From the NCBI GenBank assembly GCA_009760855.2, contig WPIO01000004.1, positions 7,029,001-7,093,000 on the forward strand: 64,000 nucleotides of DNA, in the 5' to 3' direction. Origin of the DNA: Cristatella mucedo. Taxonomy: Eukaryota; Bryozoa; Phylactolaemata; Cristatellidae. A model generated the notes under the pieces. That model made no database searches. It saw only the letters and a list, made by a program, of their open reading frames with translations, and was not told where the DNA came from. The stretch's first letter is position 1, and every line of letters begins with the position of its first letter. A program made the position numbers and the translations under genes. This document shows positions 12,872 to 25,362 of the stretch, piece by piece.

Positions 12872-13200
12872 AATAATAATAATACACTTGATAAAGCGCT
12901 GTCAGAGAACTCAATCTCTTTCTAGTCACTTTACATTTGCTTCATAGGAAAGAAATTTAATAGTGAGTGGTGTCATGCTTTACAAACAACAAAAATAACA
13001 TGGTTCGGGATGACATGCACAGGGTCAGTATGCAAGTTGGTTAGTTGCAGCATTCAACAGTTTCAGAAAGCATAATCACATAAATGACGAACTACATCGA
13101 CCCACTAAATGCTGTTTTAAATAGGTGCGTTTTCCATTTCTTTTAAAATGTGCTCAAGGCAGTAGATGTCGTGACGGAAGTATCGTACGTTCACTGATGT
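12872..13200 (-). mobile_element. LINE family 1 3' fragment, reverse orientation
   Basis: It begins with AAT repeats and acttgataaagcgctgtcag, the reverse complement of the family tail, and continues through the 3' untranslated region (gacatgcacagggtcagtatgc) into degraded RT sequence. It lies 130 bases after the previous copy, pointing the other way. Confidence 0.85.
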
Positions 13201-13357
13201 GTGCGGAAATCAATACGCTTATCAGTAATCAATGCACGTGGTTCCTACAAAGTCTAACTAATCAATGCATTTCCCATCGGTAATTATAAAGCATGCGTTG
13301 CTTTCATTATTTCATAATAGGTCTGAAAATATTATAAGGATTTGTTTTCCTTTGTAG

Positions 13358-13538
13358 GCACTGACGAAAAAGTAGACTTGATATATTTTAATTACACAGC
13401 TAATCCTGGATATCCAGCAGTGAAGAAGGAGACTCAGCTGACATACTTTTGCTTGTTCCACAATTACAGTGACATTTTCTCCTACACAGCTGAGCATTCG
13501 GCAGCACTTGTCCTGTGCAAAGCTGCCGGTTATGCAAG
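13358..13538 (+). CDS. SRCR3 domain, first-half exon (exon E)
   Basis: The acceptor is ttttcctttgtag and the donor is GTAATC at 13539. Phase is 1 in and 2 out, matching the other first-half SRCR exons. It encodes about 60 residues: EKVDLIYFNYTAN, a long ETQLTYFCLFHNY segment at the WGTVCDDG position, then HSAALVLCKAAGYA at the AxVVCRxLG position. Both expected cysteines are present. The spacing between them is longer than in SRCR4 (by about 8-9 residues), so the loop carries an insert. This is the most divergent of the four by sequence, and the call depends partly on phase and on exon F. Confidence 0.72.
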
Positions 13539-14153
13539 GTAATCATGCCAGCTGTACATTGTCGGATTTCAGGGTTTCCAAAATGAAGCCATAATTAGTC
13601 TTGGTGACAGTTATCGGCAATAAAAAAGAAAATTATACTTCTTTGAAGATGAATTGAAACTGGCCCTGAGCTCTTTATCTCCTGAAAAGCTAGTTATCGT
13701 AAAATGTGTGGGCCGGTTTTTTCTGGAATGATCAAAATTTTCAGGAAAGCGGTCTTTCACAGGGAAACGGAAGTCGATGGTCTCGGGAATTTCATGCAGA
13801 ACGTGTATGTAAGCTACACACATTAATCATGCAAATACAAGCCAGAAATACCTTTAATTAAATACCAAATCAAACTCCACACAGCCTAGCAGTCTGATTT
13901 GGATACTATGTATGTGTTTATCCCACTATTTCTAGGCGAGCTGCCAGGAATCTGTATATACTTAAGAACGAGCAGTTCACTGTCTGAGGACTCGCTTTGC
14001 TGAGTCATAGTAGACGTATATTACACGATTATTACGCGTCACTCCCGGAAGGACTGGTCACAGAAGACAACACTGCACCACCTTGCCACGCGAAAAAGTG
14101 CGCCGTCGTGCGGCGTGACGGAGGGAACGGCAGACTTTCTCGCTTTAGTTAGT

Positions 14154-14490
<337 letters not shown>

Positions 14491-14689
14491 AAGTAAAGCC
14501 AGAAAGTCCGTTCATCCGTCCATCACGCAGCTATATGGCAACCGGTGCTTCCGGGAGTGACGTGTAATTGACGCGAAAAGTTATCTGCAGTACTTCTGTC
14601 AATAAGCAAGATAATGCAGCTTCTCTTTCGTGATGCAACTACGTTTCAGCGAAGCCAGTCCACAGGCTGGAAGCTGCCCGCGTACACAC

Positions 14690-14691
14690 AA

Positions 14692-14723
<32 letters not shown>

Positions 14724-14744
14724 ACTCACACACTCACACACACT

Positions 14745-14780
<36 letters not shown>

Positions 14781-14902
14781 CATATACATATATATCTATT
14801 TATGCTTATATTGATATATGTATATGCACATCCATATACATATATATATATATATATATATATTCATATCCATATATATATATATATATATATATATCTT
14901 TA
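14690..14902. repeat. (CA)n followed by (TA)n microsatellite
   Basis: The CA run with periodic CACT variants passes into TA-rich sequence. It forms the 3' half of the first 0.4 kb repeat unit. Confidence 0.95.
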
Positions 14903-14983
14903 TTAAGTAAAGCCAGAAAGTCCGTCCATTCCTCCATCACGCAGCAATATGGCAACCGGTTCTTCCGGGAGTGACATGCAATT

Positions 14984-16194
14984 AATAATAATAATAATGC
15001 ACTTGATAAAGCACCCTCAGAGAGCTTAATCTCTTTCAAGGCGCTGTACATTTGCTGCAAAGTGAAATGCAATTTATTGGTAATTAAAATCATGCTTGAA
15101 AAAGAAAAAAAATGAATAATATGGTTAGGGTGACATGCACAGGGTCGGCATGCAAGTATGGTTCGTGGCAGCATGCACAGTGCCAGCACCCATAAGCACA
15201 TGAAGGACGAATCACAGGAACCCACTAAATGATTTACTAAATAGGTGTGTTTTTAAATTCTTTTTAAATGCGGTCAGGTCAGGGGATGTTCTGACGCAGG
15301 TCGGAGAGAGTTCCAGGTTTGGGAGCATACAAACTAAATGCACGGTTTCCAAAGGATTTGAGGTTTGTACGAGGTATTTGTAGACTGTTGGATTTCGAAA
15401 AGCGGGTGGTACGATGCTTGGCCTGACGGGGTAGTATATATGAGAGATAGGCTGGAGCCATAGAATGAAGGGACCTAAAAGTGAGCAACAAAACATTAAA
15501 GTCAAGCCGTTGCTTGACTGGTAGCCAGTGCAGGTCGGCGAGAAGTGGAGTAATATGGCAACTGCGACACTCACGACAGACAAGCCTACCTGCAGAGTTT
15601 TGCATCAGCTGCAATCGCCTGATTGCACATGCTAGTAGGCCAGTAATCAGTGAGTTGCGGACGTCGAGACGGGATATCACGAATGCATAGACCAACTTGG
15701 ATGCGATATCCTTATCTAAACAAGCCCTAATTTTAGCAATGTTATGAAGCTGAAAATAGGCAGATTTGACTGTGGAGCTGATATGGTCGTCTAACAAGAG
15801 GTCGCTTTGGAATACAACATTTGGAATACAAAATTTGCTGCCATCCATGTGCGGATGTCATCAATGCATGCAGCTAGTGAGTTTAGAGAATTTGAGGTGC
15901 TCGAAGGCTGGGAGGGATCAAAGCAAAGGTACAACTGAGTGTCATCCGCATGAAAGTGAAAGCCTAGATTGTGCTTGGCAATCACATCAGCAAGAAGGAG
16001 AATATAAACCGTGAAAAGAACCGGACCTTGCCCGGAGCCTTGAGGTACCCCATATTTCAGAGGTACTTCAGATGATCTTTGTCCATTCACATCAATACTC
16101 TGGAGTCTCCCACTGAAATAGGACCTGAACCACTGCAGAGCAGTGCCAGTGATGCCCAGGCGAGATGAGAGGCGCTCTAGAAGAACTTTGTGAT
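14984..16194 (-). mobile_element. LINE family 1 copy nested in the composite element, with target duplication
   Basis: The copy starts on the left with the reversed AAT tail and ends on the right within the RT at the DHKVLL codons (ctttgtgatc). It keeps the FHADDTQLY motif region near 15930 and most C-terminal blocks, with frameshifts near 15320 and 15800. The flanks are CAATT at 14979-14983 and CAATT at 16195-16199, a plausible 5-base target-site duplication. Removing the copy rejoins a repeat unit equivalent to 14490-14700. Confidence 0.9.
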
Positions 16195-16311
16195 CAATTG
16201 AAGCGAAAAGTTATGTGCACTACTTCTGTCAAGAAGCAAGATGGTGCAGCGTTGTCTTTCGCGATGCAACTACGCTTCAGCGAATCCAGTCCACAGGCTG
16301 GAAGCTGCCCG

Positions 16312-16312
<1 letters not shown>

Positions 16313-16406
<94 letters not shown>

Positions 16407-16415
16407 ACACACACA

Positions 16416-16480
<65 letters not shown>
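16313..16480. repeat. (CA)n followed by (TA)n microsatellite
   Basis: About 85 bases of CA, an ATA/CACG transition, then TA runs. This is the equivalent of 14690-14902 in the second repeat unit. Confidence 0.97.
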
Positions 16481-16482
<2 letters not shown>

Positions 16483-17136
16483 TAATGCACTTCAATTTCC
16501 GCATCTATTACATATCACTCTGGTAATACTGGTTCAAGCTGTGTAATGGACGGATGGACGGACTCACTTTACTTAATAACGATATATATATATATCTACT
16601 AATTAAAGCGAGAAAGTCCGACCTTCCCTCTGTCACGCCGCACGAGGGCACACTTGCGTTATGTGGCAAGACGGCGAAGAGCGTTGTCTCTTTGTCTTCC
16701 TTGACCAGTCCTGAGAGTGACGCGTAATAGTCATGTAATGTACGTCTACTATGATGTATATATATATATATACTATACTGTAGTGAGGATGTCATTTAGA
16801 CAATTTTAAGCTACTTTGATAGGTAGAGGCAGGGTAAGGCGTATTCACATAATAAAGTAAACCGAAACATCATAGAACAGGGCGTGTAACAAAGTGATGT
16901 GCCGCAGCTCAGCGAGCCACCTCCCCCTTGCTATGATTAGCCGAGTTGACTGCGGTCAAAATTCAGCCATCCGACGAGAGATTTTAGTACCGTTAAATTT
17001 TACTTCACTGTCTAGCCACTTATCTACGGCGCTCGGAAGTAAAAGAAAACTGATATATTTAAATCCCCGTCCTACAGCTGCGAGTATACTGTTTAACCAG
17101 TTTTGCAGTCTATCAAAACGTCCCTTCATTTGACAG

Positions 17137-17339
17137 AGTAAAGCATGCGGTGAGGTCGATGACTTCTTACGATGGAGAAGCACTTGCGCCCGGCGCTAAG
17201 GCCTACAAGGATTTCTCGTGCAACGACAAGGACAGTGCGCTAGAGGAATGCACTTACGACAGCATTGTTCTCGCGAATGAATGCCCCGAGCGGCGTCAAT
17301 CTACAAATGCCTGGCAAAGAGTCTTGACCTTGCAGTGCG
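17137..17339 (+). CDS. SRCR3 domain, second-half exon (exon F)
   Basis: The acceptor is cccttcatttgacag and the donor is GTAAGA at 17340. Phase is 2 in and 1 out. It encodes about 67 residues: a leader with YDGEALAPGAKAY, then KDFSCNDKDSALEECTYDS (the DVxCxGxExxLxxC pattern), LANECPERRQ, and a terminal RVLTLQC. All three C-terminal SRCR cysteine positions before the last are present, and the ANEC cysteine matches the one lost in SRCR1 and SRCR2. E plus F total 384 bases, exactly 128 codons, longer than the roughly 107-117 codons of the other modules. Confidence 0.82.
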
Positions 17340-17760
17340 GTAAGATGAACTGTACTTTTAGCTGAGTTTTTCAATACGATATTTTCTGAAGTGATCAAAC
17401 GACATTTAATTTTTTTTCTGGCACTATGCAAAAAGACGCACGACCCATGCGAATGATATAGTCCCAGTACAAAGTGCCCTAGTCCATTTAGCACTTCATT
17501 TTGGATATTTTTTAAAGTGCAGTCGTCTCATTTTAAGTGACTCAACATAGACATTGTGTTCCTTCTCTTCTAATATTTGAGTACTTGTATCGAATGATGG
17601 AGACAGCTTCCACCGTAAAAGGATTCGATTAGCTTAATTGTGCCTAATTATTTATAAAGTGTGGAGCTGGTGAATGTTTAATAACTCATGGCTAAATGCA
17701 TAGTGCTGTACCGCGACATCACTCACGTGGAGTATAAATGCCTTACTTTTCTTTTAATAG

Positions 17761-17914
17761 AAAACTACCAGTTTGGCGCAATGGTTCGCTTGGTTGGTGG
17801 TGCTTCACCATTTGAAGGCCATGTTGAAGTAATGTACAAAGGCGAATGGGGAGCTGTGTGCGATGACGGATTTGAATCCACCGCCGCAACTGTAGTCTGT
17901 ACGCAGCTTTTTGG
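17761..17914 (+). CDS. SRCR4 domain, first-half exon (exon G), canonical
   Basis: The acceptor is cttttcttttaatag and the donor is GTAAGT at 17915. Phase is 1 in and 2 out. It encodes the clearest SRCR half in the window: MVRLVGGASPFEGHVEVMY, then KGEWGAVCDDGFES, then AATVVCTQLFG. Both group A cysteines (AVC and VVC) are in place, and the group B-specific cysteine after LG is absent. This exon anchors the domain assignment of the whole gene. Confidence 0.96.
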
Positions 17915-18084
17915 GTAAGTGCACGTTTGCTACTTATTGCTAGTGTACGCCGGAAGTAGAGGCACATTACATTGCACAAGCAACTTGCAACTGTATCTAG
18001 TGGTCGGAAATTTTTAATTTGCAGCTGCTTACTTTGAAACTTGGCCTTTAAGGGGTTGAAACAAAAGCAAATTAATAATCTGCT

Positions 18085-18230
18085 GCCCTAAGATCTAAAA
18101 GCGGTTAATGTGCTCGCCCCGATCAAAGTTTTAGCTGAGGTCGTGGGGTCGATCCCCGAGGCATATGTGAAGCACCTGAATATAGATTAAGTTCTCTTGG
18201 GGCTATACAAATAAATTATTATTATTATAA
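18085..18230 (+). mobile_element. tRNA-derived SINE with LINE family 1-like tail
   Basis: A box A-like gcggttaatgtgctcgcc is followed by a box B-like ggggtcgatcccc. The 3' part, aagcacctgaatatagatta then agttctcttggggct, resembles the LINE family 1 tail and ends in ATT repeats. It lies in the intron between exons G and H. Confidence 0.75.
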
Positions 18231-18492
18231 AACCATTGAGACCATCTCAAAAATGCCTGTCAAGTTTCAGAAGTAGCTTGATACCAATGGTAAACACACG
18301 TTGGATGCACAATATGAGTCCAAAATTCTTTTTTTGAGAGAGCAAACTTGATGTAATTAGAAATATTCGCAGCTTGCTTGATTCAATCAGATAGCTTCTG
18401 CATTTGGTTTCCAAGATGACACCATCAAGATTACTAAAAAACTTTACGAATTGTGAGTTCGAATACCAAAGACTGTTCAATCATCCCTATTA

Positions 18493-19015
18493 AATAACAA
18501 CAATAGCAATAATACATGTGCATACCACCCTCAGAGAACTGATTCTATTTCTGGGCAATTTCCAGTTGCTGTAAAAAAGGCATGACTGAACACATAGCTG
18601 TAACATACTCAATGTCATTAAGCATAACGTTGTGAGATGTGACGGGCACATAGTCAGCATATTAATATGATTCTCAGCTTCACGCACAGTGTCAGCATGC
18701 GACAGCAAGCAAAGAACGAACTAAAATAACCCGCTAAACCATGCTGCAATAAACATTTGCATTTTAGGCTTCTTTTTAGATGTCAGGGGATGTCGTGACA
18801 TAAGTTGGGAGTGATTTTCAGGCTGTGGGAAAATATGAACCAAAGGCATGGTCTTCAAAGTTTTTGAGGTTCGGACGAAGTATAGCCAAACGAATTGAGT
18901 CAGAACAATGGATGGTACTACACTTGGCCTGGTCTAGGAATAGTTCTGATAAGTAGGCCGGCTCAAGAAAATGTTGGAGCCTAATGTAAGGAACAGAGCC
19001 TTGAATTCAATACGT
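18493..19015 (-). mobile_element. Decayed LINE family 1 3' fragment
   Basis: It opens with a degraded AAT tail and caccctcagagaact, and continues through the reversed 3' untranslated region and the reversed C-terminal RT (caaaggcatggtcttcaaag, cggacgaagtat). Heavy divergence suggests an old copy. Confidence 0.7.
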
Positions 19016-19294
19016 TCTTGAAAGTAAAATTGATCTTAGAGGGCTTACGGATTTATCCGGAGTACTGGCACATTGACTATTGCTAGATTTTCTAAAGTCA
19101 GTCAAATAAAACTGGTTTACCACAAGCTTCTGCATATGTGCTGAAGATGAATTTAGATTTTGAGTAGGCCGTGCAATTACTAAGTGTTATCCTTACGATC
19201 GTTAACGAGACTAATGACCAAGAAAAATAAGATTACTGAGGCTTCGGAATAATTCTCCACCGTTTTATTGAACAATAGATGGGTATTATTTCAG

Positions 19295-19479
19295 GAAGGA
19301 AACCGTAGGAAAGGCTGTGCCTGGATTTCAATTCACCACTGGAAACGATAAGTTCTTACTGGACGACGTGAGATGCTCGCATGATTCAAAGACTCTGGCT
19401 GAGTGCAGCCACTCTGCGTGGGGAGAGCACGACTGCAATGCCTGCGAGCAGGCAGGCATTATTTGCTCACGCACACCTT
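19295..19479 (+). CDS. SRCR4 domain, second-half exon (exon H)
   Basis: The acceptor is gtattatttcag and the donor is GTAAGT at 19480. Phase is 2 in and 1 out. It encodes about 61 residues: FLLDDVRCSHDSKTLAEC, SHSAWGEHDC, NACEQAGIIC, then SRTP. This is a near-consensus SRCR C-terminal half. The cysteine in NAC is extra, where most family members have a histidine or other residue, giving seven cysteines in SRCR4. G plus H total 339 bases, exactly 113 codons. The exon ends in phase 1, matching the Ig exon at 25069. Confidence 0.95.
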
Positions 19480-20279
19480 GTAAGTACATTTCCCTGAGCA
19501 TCGATGAACTATGTCTAAAAGTGGTGCACAAGGCAGACTTCTTTCTATACAATAGGATAGCAGAGCGCTCATCGTTTATCTAGGTACTAGCTCTATCGCT
19601 GCAATTGTCTCATGGTGACCATATTTACTGAGTGCGTACTTTACCACCTTAATCGCCTTTACGTGAGCAAAGTTGGAGCATTGCTGCTCAGTAGAATGGA
19701 GTAACTGACCACTTAAACAGAAATTTTCGATTGATCAGATAATTCAGTTATGCAAAGAGATCCTCTAATCACAGTCTTTATGTACACATAAAGTGAGGGT
19801 CAAGTGACAAGTCGCAGCAAAGCCGATCGTGCCGTCGTGTGCATGCAAATTAAGCTCAAGTGAGTCCTATATCCACGACTAGGCGACTATCAAGTGTGCT
19901 TGTGCATCCACCATTTCACTTCACTGCTGGGTGGAGATAAATTGATGTGTCGAAGATGTCCTCAGTTTTGCTTTGTTATTGCTCGTAATTTTGGCAGTTC
20001 ATTACTAAAACTAACTTAAAATTGGTTCAGAAGTGCAGCTGGATTTGAAATTGGCAGTAGTTTGCATTTCAGCTGTTAAAAAGAATTTATTGTTGTGCTC
20101 GGTTACTTGTTGCTTATGTAATGCAGTTATATTTAATGAGCTGTAACATATCTATGACTGTTGGAAGCAGGTCTGAATGAAACGATCTCGCCCACAGGCT
20201 GGTTAGTGACAGGATTCAACTGTCTTAGGTGAAAATTTATTACATTATTCGCAGCAGTAGGAAGACTTCTCATAGGGCA

Positions 20280-20650
20280 TCGTGCTAGGGTTGTGGGGAG
20301 AAAGTGAGCTTTTAGCTTTCTTTTGATGTCCATTTGGGTTGTCAATGAATTATTCGAGAGTTAGTTAATAGCTTTGGAAGCGTAACAATATGAAGACACA
20401 GTCTCCAAAGGATTTGAGGTTTTATAGAGAGGCAAAGCTAAACGTTCTGAGTCAGAAGAGTGGTTTTCGCTATATGCAGCCTGACTAGAAGCTTTTCGGA
20501 TCGGTAGGTGGCAGCAAGAGAATAAAGGATCTAAAAGTTAGTTACCTTGCTCTGGAGGCACCCGGATGAGCTGTCAGTGAAGATGCACCACTCAATCTGG
20601 TTACAAGAGGTTCACGTTATCTGAAACCGACTGGACACAGCACATATAAA
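20280..20650 (-). mobile_element. Very decayed LINE family 1 fragment
   Basis: Short matches to the reversed RT C-terminus survive (cagtctccaaaggatttgag, and ggatctaaaagttagttacc) in the right order and spacing. It lies in the 5.6 kb intron between exons H and I. Confidence 0.5.
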
Positions 20651-21399
20651 GCAGAGCCTAGCTTGACCTGTGAAGAAAATGGAGAAAGATTAGTTTACGC
20701 TTACTCTGATCAGCGACTTCCACGCGATCGGTAATAAAAAGTATCCTTCCTTTAGCGTCAAAATACAAGCGACTGGCAGTGGACTTGGTGAGATAAAAAT
20801 TTGAATCCGTAGTTGAGGCCGTGAGGGTTAGCCTAGTAAGAACCAATTTCCCCAGCTCCACGTTTAAAAGGATGTGCAAACAGAGCACGGACATCTCAAA
20901 ACCAATTTGCATATAACTTGATGGAATACTCTTTCATCATTGTCTCAATAAATAGGTCTTTAACCATAGAAATGTGCTTGCAGGAGGTTTGCTACCTACG
21001 TGATGTCATCTCAGGAAAATGATTACATGTATCAACGGTGATAGCTCTTTACCGATGTTGAAATATTAGGCTGTGGAAGCGGGCATTTAATATACTACCT
21101 CAAATCCACGAAAATAAAGATACCATTGAATGTTATTTATTAATATGTACAACAACTGAAAAATTCAATGCCTCAATGACTTTGCCACAAGTCAAGTGTT
21201 TTCAATATCAGATTAACAATAAAAGTAGACACGTGTAATTATGCAGAATTATTTTATGAAAATGACCAGTTTGATTGAGTTTGATTAAAAATAATTAACT
21301 GCTCAGATTACACACATCAATTAAATATCACTTAAAAATATAAATTTCTGCTTTAGAAAACGTTCGCTGATTAAAAGACAACCCGCACGTCCTTATCAG

Positions 21400-21590
21400 T
21401 CACCCTGAGCAGCTACTTTCACGCTAATCACTACCTTAACAGCCCTCTTGACTCAGCTATGCTTCTTAATTTCTTTTTTCCTTGAGATGAAGCCTACTGG
21501 CTACCAAATACCTATGAAAAGCCGTTTAGGCTGTGATTGTGCTATATAAAACTCTCCTGCTTAACATCCACTTGCTTTTTGCACCTTCGT
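21400..21590 (+). mobile_element. LINE family 2 3' untranslated fragment
   Basis: The segment gagatgaagcctactggctacc, then aaaagccgtttaggctgtgat, then ctatataaaactctcctgct matches the reverse complement of 26200-26280 and, less closely, 46060-46145. No coding sequence is attached. Confidence 0.55.
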
Positions 21591-21599
21591 GGCGTTACA

Positions 21600-22267
21600 G
21601 ACGGGTATACGTTGCATAACTGTTTTTCGTATCCCCAAACAAACCTGAAGTCAAGCGGTCCAGTCAAATCAAGCCAATTTTGAATCTTTTCGGAGCTTAT
21701 AGATTTTAGCCCCTCAAAATGGCAGGCAGTATGTAATCTTAGAAGAGAACAAAGCGTTGTGTCCTACGACTGAAGAAGTCTTACAAATAAAGCTTTTAAA
21801 AAAAATTATGGATTTATGAAAGGGGACCGCTGAACTCAGAGCAGATTACAACAGTTCTACAGGAGGCAATTGTGAGATAGAAGTTCTATAGTCAAGCCAA
21901 ACGCTTAGAGTTTCATATGAGTATGAGTTTGGTTAAGAAAACTTGTTTAACTGAAAAACCTCGTGGTTTTATGATGCAAAGCTCATATTGTAACAGCTGT
22001 CAAAGGTAACTTGTTTTATCATTTGGATTGCAAGGTACGTGGTCAAGCAGGGAGGATATATTTTGTAGATATATTGCCGCTTGTCATCATCTCTCATTAG
22101 TTTGTTTATTTTTATTAAACTGCACATTTTAACAGTTTGAAAAATTAAATAAAAATAAAATAAAAATAATGCTGACCAATCGGGCTTTCATTACACAAGC
22201 AAGTGCATAAGTCGTGGTGATATCAATTAAATCACGAGTAAGAATAAATCTTGCTGCAGTTAGCCTA
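21600..22267. other. Intron sequence, nothing recognised
   Basis: AT-rich sequence with no supported gene or repeat. Confidence 0.5.
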
Positions 22268-22400
22268 AACATAATAATAATAATAATAATGTACTTGATA
22301 AAGCGCCCTCAGAGAATATAATTTCTTTCTAGGCGCTTTACATCTGCATATTATACAGATATCACAAAGAATATTTTTGCTGCAGCAAAAAACATAGTCC
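22268..22400 (-). mobile_element. LINE family 1 3' terminal fragment
   Basis: It begins with AAT repeats and gtacttgataaagcgccctc, then the reversed family tail. It ends within about 130 bases. Confidence 0.8.
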
Positions 22401-22431
22401 TATGATGACGAATATACTAGCTTAATACCGC

Positions 22432-22560
22432 CTTGATTTGGCTCAATGGTTAAGGTGCTCACCTTTGACGACTAGGTTGTCGGTTCAAGCCCTGGAGCAT
22501 ATGTGAAGCCCCTTTGATGGCGATTTAGTTTTCTTAGGTCGTTACGCAAATTAGTTATAT
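22432..22560 (+). mobile_element. tRNA-derived SINE
   Basis: A box A-like tggctcaatggttaaggtgc and a box B-like tcggttcaagccc have tRNA-like spacing, followed by gcatatgtgaagccc as in the other SINEs. The LINE-like 3' tail is degraded (gatttagttttcttagg). Confidence 0.75.
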
Positions 22561-24110
22561 TATAGCATTCTGTTGTGATACAATAATACCCGTTGAAAGT
22601 AACGGAAAATTTCGGCGCTTAGTTGCATTGCTGTTGCATTGCCTGCTGATCTAGCACTAAGCATAGATCCTGACCTGCTATCTGGCAAAGATTGCATACC
22701 AAAATCTAGGACGTGAAGTGCTCGATTCTTAAATTCAGTCTCGTTCTGCGTTAGACCTTATCATAGGCGATGGGGTTCGCTGACCTTTGCTAGAACGGAG
22801 CTACCTCCTCTTAAGCGTTTCCTGTTTTAGAGTTTTGTCACATAAGATGGTTCTATTAAGTATCTGCTGAGTGGCTTCCTTTGCTCTGTTGCCCTTGTTG
22901 TTCTCGTTGTAATCTGCCAGAAAGCGAGGCGTATATTTAACACCCTTTGGTATTTCGTTTAGTTCTCAATTAATTACGTTAAAAAACTAGCCGGTCCACA
23001 ACGGCGCGTGGAAACCGCAGGTTGTATACGCAAATTAGCGTGCACCCGTGAAAGATCGCGTAAACTCTACTCTGGCTTTTTAAGATGGGCATGAATGACC
23101 GCCGAACTAACTTCCAAGCCCGAACCGGCAGCCGACTGCCAAGGTTAGAGCTGTAAGTTCATGCAGTCAAAGCTCTGCACGAGGAAATAGAAAAACTTTT
23201 AGAAATTATCAATCTCCATAGCTTACTTATAAAACGTTCATAATTATTCGTTCATGATACGTATTCTTCAGCGCCGGAAAGAGAATAAGAAATGAATAGC
23301 GTGTGCGGAACCTACAGACGTCCTGGTGATCTTGTATGTTAATTGTATAGTAAGGCCTCCCCAATCCGTAAAAAATACCGGCCGATTCTACTTCGATTCA
23401 TCCGTTGCTTACCAATAGCGGGAGCATCAAGGCATGTTCAATTTTGAGTGCGAGAGTGCATGCAACTCAAATTGAAGTATTACCTCCCCATTCCTCATTT
23501 TCGACATTATGCTCACTATTGTTGTGCCGTCGTAGCAGTACTATAACTATCCTTTTAGACCTAGTGAAAGCATAAGATTGGTGATTGACTTAGTGACTGT
23601 CAAAATAAGTAATTAGCTAGCAAAAAACTTGGCTTATTATAGTGATTGATTAAATTTTACTTTTTAGGAGTTCTAATCTGTGTTTTGTGATACCCTAATT
23701 GAGCTATACACTGAGTGCACACGACCGCAATAATCATGTAGGAATATTGCTACTACATTGCAATTAATTTAGGAAAAATTTAAATTTACAGACATAGTAT
23801 TCTTTGGGTCATTTCAAATTAATTTCCTGAGGTGCCAGAACGCAGTGACTGGAGCTTTTCTTAGAGACCATTACTATACAGTCTTCAATTTTATGTCAAT
23901 TGAACCGTGAATTGTAATTCGGAGATTCATATTTTTACTGGATTCATCTAGGTGACATGTTGAAGTCTATTCTTGGGAAATTCACTTAAGACTTGAATCA
24001 AGCAAAAATTTGATGTTAGTAAGGCGATTAATGAAAATGCGTACAAAACTAAATTACTAACTAAATTAACTAAATTAAGACTAAATTAACTAAACTAAAT
24101 AACCTAAATT
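22561..24110. other. Intron sequence, nothing recognised
   Basis: No supported exon or repeat in this part of the intron between exons H and I. Near 24040-24110 there is a short imperfect direct repeat of ctaaattaa. Confidence 0.45.
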
Positions 24111-24114
24111 AAGC

Positions 24115-24960
24115 CTAATAATAAAAATAATAATAATAAATTTGTATAGCAACATTTGAGAACTTAATCTCTTTCTTGGCACTTTACATTTTTTGTAAAG
24201 AAAGCACGATCTAACGGATTGAGGTAGCATGCACAGTGTCAACAAGCATACAATGCTTGTGAGAACATGATCGGAGCAAAAAACAAGCTAATAAGGTAAG
24301 TAGTAACGTGCACCCTGCCATATTCTATACACACACACAGAAGGCAGGTTGCAAAGATCCAGGTAATTCTGCATGAAACAGTTGGCTCTTAAGCTTCTCG
24401 TTATAGGATGCCAAGTCAGGAGATCTCATCAGATAATTTCAAGTCACCGTCTCCAAAGGATTTGAGGTTTTTTGAGGCTTAGCTCAACGTTTTGCGTAGG
24501 AAAGGAGAGCGGTTCGATGGCAAACCAGGAGGATTGTAGTTCTAATAAGGCTGATGCCAGATAATGAAGGGACCTAAAAGTGAGGGACAAAACTTTGAAG
24601 TAAAAAAGCTGCTTGATGGGAAGCCAGAGTGCAGGTCAGCGAGAAGCAGTGTGGTGTGACAAGTGTGACGCTCGTGAAAGAATGAAAGAGAAGCCGAGCT
24701 GCCGAGTTAAGCATCACCTGTAAGCTAAAGATTTCTGCTGGCTGGCAAGACCAGCAATTTGTGAGCTACAGAAGTCGAGACAGAATGTCCGAAATGCAAT
24801 GACTAGTTTTGATGTAGTAATCCTCTATAAGCAAGCCAGAATTCGAGCAATTTCATGCAGCTGAAAGTACGCAGACGTGACTGTGGAGCGGATTTGCTCT
24901 TCTGGCGAAAAGTCACTTTAGATCAGGATGCATAGATTCCGTGCATGGATGCTGCAGGAC
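24115..24960 (-). mobile_element. Decayed LINE family 1 copy
   Basis: The order is the reversed tail (aataataaa, then aacttaatctctttcttgg), the reversed 3' untranslated region, then reversed RT blocks such as tctccaaaggatttgaggtt near 24450 and gggacctaaaagtgagggac near 24570. Stops and indels occur throughout. It ends about 100 bases before the Ig exon. Confidence 0.75.
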
Positions 24961-25068
24961 ATACTATGGCAGAGCCGACTGTGAGCACACATCTTTCCCA
25001 TCTCTAAACGCTCTGCTTAGTGTCTAATTACCTTTAAATAACAATACTTTTATTTTGTAATGTTGTAG

Positions 25069-25362
25069 TCATTCGTCAGCCAACCGTGACCTTAGCATTG
25101 AAAGGAATGAAGTTGAGCCTCCTGTGCTCAGCCGAGGCGGATCCACCTGCGAATTTTCAATGGTTCAGCTCCGGCTCCCCCTCAGCTATCGACCACAGCA
25201 GCATTGACATTGACTGCCAGGAGTCAACAGATATTACCTACACGTGTAGTGCATTTAATTTAGTCGATGAAAAAATTACCCAGGTTACCATTGGGCCAGG
25301 TTTAAGCTGCTATTCGGCAAGAAATTACCGTTCCGGCCACCCGACGCCGATGGCAACAACAG
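25069..25362 (+). CDS. Immunoglobulin-like domain exon (exon I)
   Basis: The acceptor is gtaatgttgtag and the donor is GTACGA at 25363. Phase is 1 in and 1 out, the standard layout of a shuffled Ig module, 98 codons long. It encodes TVTLALKGMKLSLLCSAEAD (B-strand cysteine), PPANFQWFSSG (C-strand tryptophan), and DITYTCSAFNLVDE (the YxC F-strand motif), so it is a C2/I-type Ig fold. A stalk-like tail rich in Pro, Thr and Gly follows (HPTPMATTG). A weaker donor after GPG would shorten the exon, but the later one is the stronger match and preserves phase. It lies membrane-proximal to the four SRCR domains. Confidence 0.88.
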
